47,598 bases of DNA from Fidelibacterota bacterium (GTDB taxonomy: Bacteria > Fidelibacterota > Marinisomatia > Marinisomatales > TCS55): NCBI GenBank assembly GCA_014239505.1, contig JAAZYT010000173.1:1-47598 (forward strand), written 5' to 3'. A program made the translations under genes and the position numbers. Below are positions 41,785 to 47,598 of this stretch, in pieces. The stretch's first letter is position 1. Each line of letters opens with the position of its first letter. The notes below the pieces were generated by a model. That model was not told the DNA's origin. It saw only the letters and a list, made by a program, of their open reading frames with translations, and searched no databases.

Positions 41785-43209
41785 ATGTTAAACCATTCTG
41801 ATACCAGTAATACAACATATGATATAAATAATTCATTGTATTGGGACAAATTATCTTTGGACCAAGAAATGAATCGTATTTATGATATCTGCATAGGTTG
41901 TCGTTTATGTTTTAATCTATGTCCTTCTTTTCCAAGTCTTTTTAATGCGATTGATGATGCTGGTGATAATAAAAGAGAAAATGCTGAACTAGAAGGTCGA
42001 GTAGGGAAAGAAGTAGTCCGAGACGATTTTCTTGATTTACCAGAAGGTGAGCATGCAGTAGAAGCGAGTATTGAAGTTGAATTTCGTGGTGAAGTTCATG
42101 ATTTATCAAATAATCAAAAGTGGGAAGTAGTGGATCTTTGCTATCAATGTAAATTATGTGATCCAATTTGCCCTTATACCCCAGATAAAGAGCATGAGTT
42201 CAAACTTGATTTTCCTAAGCTTATGACTAGGGCTCAAGCTATCCGCACAAAAGTAAGAGGTGTTAAAAACAATGATAAATTTTTAACTAATACTGACTTT
42301 GTAGGTAAGATGGCTCCAATTTTTGGAACATTAATTAACTTTTTTAATCGCATAGGTATTGTTCGTTATTTAATTGAAAAGATTATTGGGATTCATAGAA
42401 AGAGGATCTTACCAAAGTTTAATCCAAATACGTTTAAAAAGTGGATTAAAACACATCAATCTTCACTTGACGATCCTATTGATAAAGTGGTTATTTTTAG
42501 TACTTGTTTTACAAATGTACATGATGTTGAACTTGGTAAAGCGTCTATAGAAATATTAAACCATAATAAAGTTGAATACATTTATCCACCGCAACAATGT
42601 TGTGGTGCTCCTTATTTAAGCCCTGGTGATTTCAATGGATTTAAGAAGCAGGCAGATCCAAATATTAATGAATTATACAAATGGGTGATAGATGGATATA
42701 AAATTGTAGTGACTGGTCCACCAACATGTAGCCTAACCTTAAAGAAAGAGTATCCAGATTATTTAGGATTAAATGAAAAAATTCAAAAGATATCTGAAAA
42801 TACTTTTGATATATCTGAATACCTTGTTTATCTAAATAAACAAGGAAAATTGAAGACAGATTTTAAAAAAGATATTGGTACAATTAATTACCATGTAAGT
42901 TGCCATTTAAAAGCACAGAAAATGGGATTTAAAGGAAGAGATCTATTAAAAATAGTTCCTGAAACAAAAGTTAATTTGATTAATCGATGCTCAGGTATGG
43001 ATGGTGGATGGGGTATGAAAGAAGAGTTCTTTGATGTTTCTATAAAAGTTGCAGAAAAATGTGTAAATGATTTGAATCAGAAAGAAGCTAATTCTGTTTG
43101 TTCAGATTGTTCATTAGCAAGTCATCAAATAAATCAAGCAAGTGAAGGTGAGACAAAGCCAATACACCCCATTTTTGAACTTCATAAAGCTTACGGTTTA
43201 AAAGAATAA
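41785..43209 (+). CDS. GlpC-like FeS protein with CCG domains, linked to rubrerythrin
   Basis: This 474-residue protein has two ferredoxin clusters near the N terminus (CIGCRLCFNLCPS and CYQCKLCDPICPY), separated by an unusual acidic insert, then two CCG-type Cys-rich domains: the first intact (PPQQCCGAPY), the second CSGMDGG, where Cys replaced by Ser weakens the motif, with late CSDCS. It resembles GlpC and the HdrB/LldE families, which take electrons from a quinone or flavoprotein. An ATG at 41773 is in frame, but GGGGGG at 41775-41780 fits as ribosome site for the ATG at 41785. No dehydrogenase subunit sits beside it; rubrerythrin does, suggesting that it is the electron donor path. Confidence 0.83.
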   Translation: MLNHSDTSNTTYDINNSLYWDKLSLDQEMNRIYDICIGCRLCFNLCPSFPSLFNAIDDAGDNKRENAELEGRVGKEVVRDDFLDLPEGEHAVEASIEVEFRGEVHDLSNNQKWEVVDLCYQCKLCDPICPYTPDKEHEFKLDFPKLMTRAQAIRTKVRGVKNNDKFLTNTDFVGKMAPIFGTLINFFNRIGIVRYLIEKIIGIHRKRILPKFNPNTFKKWIKTHQSSLDDPIDKVVIFSTCFTNVHDVELGKASIEILNHNKVEYIYPPQQCCGAPYLSPGDFNGFKKQADPNINELYKWVIDGYKIVVTGPPTCSLTLKKEYPDYLGLNEKIQKISENTFDISEYLVYLNKQGKLKTDFKKDIGTINYHVSCHLKAQKMGFKGRDLLKIVPETKVNLINRCSGMDGGWGMKEEFFDVSIKVAEKCVNDLNQKEANSVCSDCSLASHQINQASEGETKPIHPIFELHKAYGLKE

Positions 43210-43219
43210 AAGGAATAGT

Positions 43220-43804
43220 ATGCAAAAACTAGTAATAAAAGATTTGATGAATATTTTAGAATATGAAAAAGTTAGAAATACGTATAGACAAGAATTGATG
43301 TCCTATAAAAAAGATCGTCGAATTTCTCTTGGTCCTAATATTACTCTTACATTTGAAAATAGAAGAACAATGAAATTTCAGATTCAAGAAATTATGCGCG
43401 CTGAGCGGTTAGTGCATGATGAAACTATTCAAGAAGAAATTGAAGTTTATAATTCACTTTTGCCAAAAAGTAATTCTCTTAGCGCAACTTTATTCATTGA
43501 AGTAACAGAGGAATCAAAGATTAAATCTATTTTAAATCAATTTATTGGCTTAACGGAAGGCGAAAGTTTATTTTTTGAAATTAGAGGACAAAAGATTAAT
43601 GCTGAGTTTGAAGCAGGTCGAGAAGAATCAGATAAAATAAGTTCCGTCCATTACGTAAATTTTAAGATTAATCAAGAATTGATTCCACTTTTTGAGAATG
43701 ATGAAGAAATAAAATTGCAAATTCAATATAAAAATTATTTTCATTCTCAAACTTTATCAAGCAAATCCAAGTTGTCATTATTTAATGATTTAACTAGTAA
43801 ATAG
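43220..43804 (+). CDS. DUF3501-family protein
   Basis: This 194-residue soluble protein begins VIKDLMNILEYEKVRNTYRQ and contains RISLGPNITLTFENRRTMKF and QIQEIMRAERLVHDE. I recognise this as the DUF3501 pattern, a family of unknown function. It has no Cys, no membrane helix and no signal peptide, so it is not itself a redox protein. It starts 10 bases after the FeS gene (AAAGGA ribosome site). In annotated genomes I recall it beside rubrerythrin and heterodisulfide-reductase-related FeS proteins, so it may be a scaffold or adaptor for that system. Confidence 0.8.
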   Translation: MQKLVIKDLMNILEYEKVRNTYRQELMSYKKDRRISLGPNITLTFENRRTMKFQIQEIMRAERLVHDETIQEEIEVYNSLLPKSNSLSATLFIEVTEESKIKSILNQFIGLTEGESLFFEIRGQKINAEFEAGREESDKISSVHYVNFKINQELIPLFENDEEIKLQIQYKNYFHSQTLSSKSKLSLFNDLTSK

Positions 43805-43823
43805 TCTTATTAAAGAGTAAAAA

Positions 43824-46094
43824 ATTAATTTTACCTATAAATTAATTAATAAAATACTTGGTTATCCTAAAGTAACCTTATCGTTATTAATTACTATAAC
43901 CATTATACTTGGTAGTTTTCTACCTAGTATTAAAATGGATTTTTCAATTGAGCAATTATTTAGCCAGAACGATCCAGTCATTAGTAGATATTTAAATTTT
44001 CGTGAAGAATTTGATGGTGTAGATAATAGAATATTTTTACTCTATGAATCAGATGACCCATTTTCATATAATAATTTATTAAAAAATAAAAAAATGGTTC
44101 ATGCTTTTGAGAATATAGAAGGCATAAATAAAGTTATTAGTTTAACAAATATTGACTTATTCACTGATGGAGGTGAATATCTACTTTCTCCAGTCTATGA
44201 ATACATACCACAATCAATCGACTCATTGGAAAATGCAAAAGAACGTATTCTTAATTCTAAATTATTAACGAATTATTTAATCTCAGGTGATGGTAAAATT
44301 GCTTCTATTGTTTTAGAAGTTTCTGATATATATAATGAGCATGATAGTCGAGAATCTATTGTTAGGCAGATTGATGAATTGCAATTAGGAACAGATTGGA
44401 CTTGGCATCAAACTGGTCTTCCAATAATTAGAACTCGTTATGTGCAATATATGATTGCAGATAATATCACTTTTTTGTTTCCAGTTCTAATTATGCTAAT
44501 TTTTTTATTAACAATTTTATTTAGATCTTTAGTAGGATTAGTTTTGCCATTAATTGTTGTTTTATTAACAATAATATGGACACTAGGTTTTATGACTGCA
44601 TCTGGTATAACCATTAATATAATTAGTTATATTATTCCTACCTTATTAATGGTTGTTGGTATAAGTGACTCAGTTCATTTTTTAGTAAAATATTATAATA
44701 CTTTGTATTTAGTTGGAAACAAAAAAGAAGCTTTAACTCAGACATTGCAAAAAATTGGAACAGCTATATTTTTAACAAGTATTACAACCGCAATAGGCTT
44801 TGGTGCTTTATCAATGGTGAATATAGAAATAGTAAAAGAATTTGGTATTTTTACAGCACTTGGAGTTTTTTTTGCATTTATAATTACGGTTTTATTTATA
44901 CCATCAACACTGATGCTATTAAGCAAAACACCTAAAACAAAACTAGATGCATATTCACGCGGCTATAGGGTTAAAGTTGTTAATAGATTAATACTAATAG
45001 TTAGGAATCATCCCAAAATAATAATCTTGACTGGAATTATGATAACTATAATTGGCTTATTTGGAGCCCTTCAAATAAATCCACATTCTAAGTTATTAGA
45101 TGATCTTCGGCCGGGTAATGCTCTTTTAGAAGATATGCGATTAGCTGAAAATAAAATGGGATCTGTTTTACCTGTAGAAATTATTATTTCAATCGATGAA
45201 AATAATAATTTTCAAGACATTCAAGATATAGCAGTTATATCATTTGCAGATGATTTAGCTACATATATTTCAAAAATACCAGAGATTGGCAAAGTAGTTT
45301 CTGTTAGTGATTATTTAAAAGCAATAAACCAAGCCATGAATGAGGGTACTAAATCTTTTTATAGTTTACCGTCATCAAGAGAAGTTATTTCTCAGTATAT
45401 GCTTTTGTATGATAGTGAATTTAATTCACTAATTAATTCAGATTTAACAAAACTTAGGGTAGCAGCACAAATAAAAGATATTGATTCACGCAGAAGTGCT
45501 GAAATTGAAAAAGAAATAAATACATATATAGATACTGTAATTCCAAATGGCATGACCGCTGAAGTAACTGGCACTGCTTTTCTTGCTTTAAGAACAAATA
45601 ATTATTTAGTTAAAAATTTATTAGCGAGTTTTTTGGTTGCATTAATTATTATAACATTCTTGATGGTTATTTTATTTCGATCAATTAAAATGGCTTTCAT
45701 ATCAATTCTTCCTAATATTATTCCAATGATGGTAATGGCTGCAGTTTTAGGCTTTTTACAAATTCCCTTAAGACCTGCAACTGCTATGACTTTTGCAGTA
45801 GCTTTTGGTATAGCCGTAGATGATACACTTCATTACTTAATTCGCTACAGAATGGAACTATCTAATCGACATTATAGAGAAGCGAATGATTCAACAATGT
45901 TAGGAACGGGAATAGCAATGATGTCTACAACGGCTATTCTATCAGCTGGATTTTTAGTGTTAACTTTATCTACTTTCACCCCTACGGTCGAATTTGGAAT
46001 GTTGTCAGTGATAACAATTATTACTGCATTAATTGGAGATCTTACTTTCTTACCAGCTTTATTAAGCCAAATTAAACCCAAGATAAAGAATTAG
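43824..46094 (+). CDS. RND/MMPL-superfamily transporter, ATT start
   Basis: This 756-residue inner-membrane protein has the RND design in two halves: a large periplasmic loop after helix 1, then a block of five helices including GISDSVHFLVKYYNTLYLVG, then a repeat ending in a helix block with AFGIAVDDTLHYLIRYRMEL. The GIS/VDD acidic segments in helix 4 of each half carry proton-relay residues. The first standard start is ATG at 43935 (MDFSIEQLF), which would remove helix 1. The frame is open upstream to the stop at 43818-43820, and this part encodes a hydrophobic helix (LSLLITITIILGSFLPSI). ATT at 43824, 6 bases after AAAGAG, is my start. Single-gene MMPL-type exporters often move lipids or hopanoids. 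Confidence 0.83.
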   Translation: MNFTYKLINKILGYPKVTLSLLITITIILGSFLPSIKMDFSIEQLFSQNDPVISRYLNFREEFDGVDNRIFLLYESDDPFSYNNLLKNKKMVHAFENIEGINKVISLTNIDLFTDGGEYLLSPVYEYIPQSIDSLENAKERILNSKLLTNYLISGDGKIASIVLEVSDIYNEHDSRESIVRQIDELQLGTDWTWHQTGLPIIRTRYVQYMIADNITFLFPVLIMLIFLLTILFRSLVGLVLPLIVVLLTIIWTLGFMTASGITINIISYIIPTLLMVVGISDSVHFLVKYYNTLYLVGNKKEALTQTLQKIGTAIFLTSITTAIGFGALSMVNIEIVKEFGIFTALGVFFAFIITVLFIPSTLMLLSKTPKTKLDAYSRGYRVKVVNRLILIVRNHPKIIILTGIMITIIGLFGALQINPHSKLLDDLRPGNALLEDMRLAENKMGSVLPVEIIISIDENNNFQDIQDIAVISFADDLATYISKIPEIGKVVSVSDYLKAINQAMNEGTKSFYSLPSSREVISQYMLLYDSEFNSLINSDLTKLRVAAQIKDIDSRRSAEIEKEINTYIDTVIPNGMTAEVTGTAFLALRTNNYLVKNLLASFLVALIIITFLMVILFRSIKMAFISILPNIIPMMVMAAVLGFLQIPLRPATAMTFAVAFGIAVDDTLHYLIRYRMELSNRHYREANDSTMLGTGIAMMSTTAILSAGFLVLTLSTFTPTVEFGMLSVITIITALIGDLTFLPALLSQIKPKIKN

Positions 46095-46150
46095 AATATT
46101 TATCTCATTAAGTATTATTTTAATTCACTTAACGATTAATTGAGTTTATT

Positions 46151-47598
46151 ATGAAATATCTAGTTGTTTGTTTTTTTGTTTTATCAATTACTTTTGTTCA
46201 TTCTCAGGATTATTTTCAACAAAAAGTTGATTATGATATAACTGTAAAACTTGATGATAATAATCATACATTATCTGCTTTTGAAAAAATAATTTATACT
46301 AATAATTCACCTGATGAGCTTTCGTTCCTTTGGTTTCATATTTGGCCTAACGCATATAAAAATGATTCTACAGCTTATGCAAAACAAGCTGGTCCTAATT
46401 CTAAGTTTGCTAATTCTGATTCATTGAGTCGTGGGTTTATTGATAGTCTAGATTTCTCAGTTAATGGTAAGAAAGTGGAATGGTCTTATCATCCTGATTG
46501 GGTTGATGTAGTGAAGTTAAATTTAATTGAACCACTTAACCCGGGTGAATCAATCACAATTGAGACACCTTTTTTTGTTAAATTACCTAAAGTTTTCTCA
46601 AGACTTGGTCATTCAGGTAAACATTATGAGATTACTCAGTGGTATCCTAAGCCAGCTGTTTATGATCGCAAGGGTTGGCATCCAATGCCTTACTTAAATC
46701 AAGGTGAATTCTTTTCTGAATTTGGGACTTTTGATGTAAAAATTACTCTTCCTAAAGATTATAGGGTAATGGCTACAGGAGATATAATAGATGGAGAAAA
46801 GGAATATTCATGGCTAGAGGGCTTAACATCAATAACAGACTCTTTGAATCGCTTACCAAAAAAAGAACTTAGTCAATGGATTAAGAAAAATCAAAAGACA
46901 AAGACTAAAGCGATAAATATAAGTGTAGGAGTTAAGCAAAATCTTTCTCCTCAAAAATCTTCAAAAAACTCTAATGCTGAACTGTCAACTTCTGAAGTTA
47001 AAACACTTCATTTTAGACAAAATAATGTTCATGACTTCGCATGGTTTGCAGATAAGAAATGGCTGGTTCAAAAAGGGGAGTTAACTCTTCCTAATTCATC
47101 TCGGAAAGTTACTTTATGGTCTTTCTATTTGCCAAAGAATGCTGAGACTTGGAGAAATTCAATTGAATATTTGCATGACTCGGGATATTGGTACAGTAGT
47201 TACTATGGTGATTATCCATATAACCATATAACGGCAGTGGATGGAGACTTATCTGCAGGTGGAGGAATGGAGTATCCTAATATTACAGTTATAGCTTCAA
47301 TGCCAAGCAAGCACCTTCTTGAAATGGTGATTATGCATGAGGTTGGGCATAATTGGTTCTATGGTATTATAGGTAGTAATGAACGCTATCATACTTGGAT
47401 GGATGAAGGTTTAAATGAATATTCTAGTATAAGATATTGGCAAGATAAATATAAAAATGATAATGAAAGATTTGTTGTAATTCCTTTAATCCAAGATAAG
47501 CTAGGAATAGCTAAAGACTTAAAATTTAGCTGGTTTGAGTATTTTCAATATTCTTTATCTGCAAAGAGCCAAAACGCTCAACCTTTAAATCTTAAGGC
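46151..47598 (+). CDS. M1-family metallopeptidase (N-terminal part)
   Basis: This secreted gluzincin runs off the end of the window after 482 codons. It has a signal peptide (MKYLVVCFFVLSITFVHS), an N-terminal beta-saddle domain (DYDITVKLDDNNHTLSAFEK, then LSFLWFHIWPN), a substrate motif GGGMEY where GAMEN is usual, and the zinc site HEVGH (H396, H400) with E419 after 18 residues. H-E-x-x-H-x18-E is intact. The Trp-rich GWHPMPY and QWYPKPAVYD segments are those of Bacteroidetes-type M1 peptidases. It would digest peptides in the periplasm or on the surface. The gene begins 56 bases after the RND stop. The C-terminal domain is not visible. Confidence 0.9.
   Translation, partial: MKYLVVCFFVLSITFVHSQDYFQQKVDYDITVKLDDNNHTLSAFEKIIYTNNSPDELSFLWFHIWPNAYKNDSTAYAKQAGPNSKFANSDSLSRGFIDSLDFSVNGKKVEWSYHPDWVDVVKLNLIEPLNPGESITIETPFFVKLPKVFSRLGHSGKHYEITQWYPKPAVYDRKGWHPMPYLNQGEFFSEFGTFDVKITLPKDYRVMATGDIIDGEKEYSWLEGLTSITDSLNRLPKKELSQWIKKNQKTKTKAINISVGVKQNLSPQKSSKNSNAELSTSEVKTLHFRQNNVHDFAWFADKKWLVQKGELTLPNSSRKVTLWSFYLPKNAETWRNSIEYLHDSGYWYSSYYGDYPYNHITAVDGDLSAGGGMEYPNITVIASMPSKHLLEMVIMHEVGHNWFYGIIGSNERYHTWMDEGLNEYSSIRYWQDKYKNDNERFVVIPLIQDKLGIAKDLKFSWFEYFQYSLSAKSQNAQPLNLK

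Noticed and set aside
46095..46150. TTAAGT...ACTTAA repeat between the RND and M1 genes as a terminator
   Set aside because: The arms are short and A/T-only, with a 13-base gap and no T-run, so chance is likely.
1..47598. CRISPR arrays, insertion sequences, phage or integron genes
   Set aside because: No regular direct repeats, transposase, integrase or phage structural genes were found; all long frames fit housekeeping or transport families.

Overview
The window is 47.6 kb of AT-rich, gene-dense bacterial DNA. The envelope genes are Gram-negative: TonB-dependent receptors with a carboxypeptidase-regulatory-like N-terminal domain, a HmuY-type lipoprotein, a phosphate-selective porin and a LolA-like protein. 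The gene mix (complete beta-oxidation operon, periplasmic amidohydrolase pair, iron-sulfur molybdoenzyme with dedicated cofactor genes, rubrerythrin) fits an FCB-group bacterium. My best guess is a marine Candidatus Marinimicrobia (SAR406)-like genome; this is inference, with no rRNA or marker gene to prove it. I see no insertion sequence, phage, integron, CRISPR array, tRNA or rRNA, and no gap without a gene exceeds 300 bases.

Layout. (1) 1-2940: the end of a LolA-like gene, then a minus-strand phosphate operon (Na/Pi symporter, PhoU, porin). (2) 3018-9047: a minus-strand fatty-acid beta-oxidation operon led by its own TetR regulator, with an operator palindrome at the promoter. (3) 9066-15956: iron and heme acquisition: an FTR1 permease and a FecA-like receptor behind two nearly identical promoters with Fur-like boxes, then a TetR gene, a heme-type TonB receptor and HmuY. 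A perfect 46-bp palindrome closes this block against (4) 16159-21289: two overlapping periplasmic amidohydrolases, one of them with degenerate metal sites, plus a LOG-family protein. (5) 21395-24971: OsmC, then rpe-tkt-rpiB of the non-oxidative pentose phosphate pathway. (6) 24965-35754: a molybdoenzyme system: mobA, an FeS/NrfD fusion, a catalytic subunit, a Moco-riboswitch-like leader, and moaA-moaCB-tauE-moeA-moeB-moaD-moaE. (7) 35779-40521: a DASS-type anion transporter, UspA, a GltS-like flavoprotein and a PuuD-like membrane protein. (8) 40604-43804: a PerR/rubrerythrin oxidative-stress cassette with a Cys-rich mini-protein, a GlpC-like FeS protein and a DUF3501 protein. (9) 43824-47598: an RND/MMPL transporter and a truncated M1 peptidase.

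What stands out. Three envelope genes (porin, heme receptor, RND transporter) have no ATG, GTG or TTG in frame that would include their signal peptide or first membrane helix; each seems to start at ATT or ATC. The PerR-linked cassette looks like a rubrerythrin peroxide-reduction module whose electron path has been rebuilt from non-standard parts. The molybdoenzyme is a cytoplasm-facing, single-chain FeS-NrfD fusion complex of unknown substrate, next to a nearly complete set of cofactor genes under apparent riboswitch control. The FTR1 gene has a long structured leader with competing hairpins directly after its Fur box.
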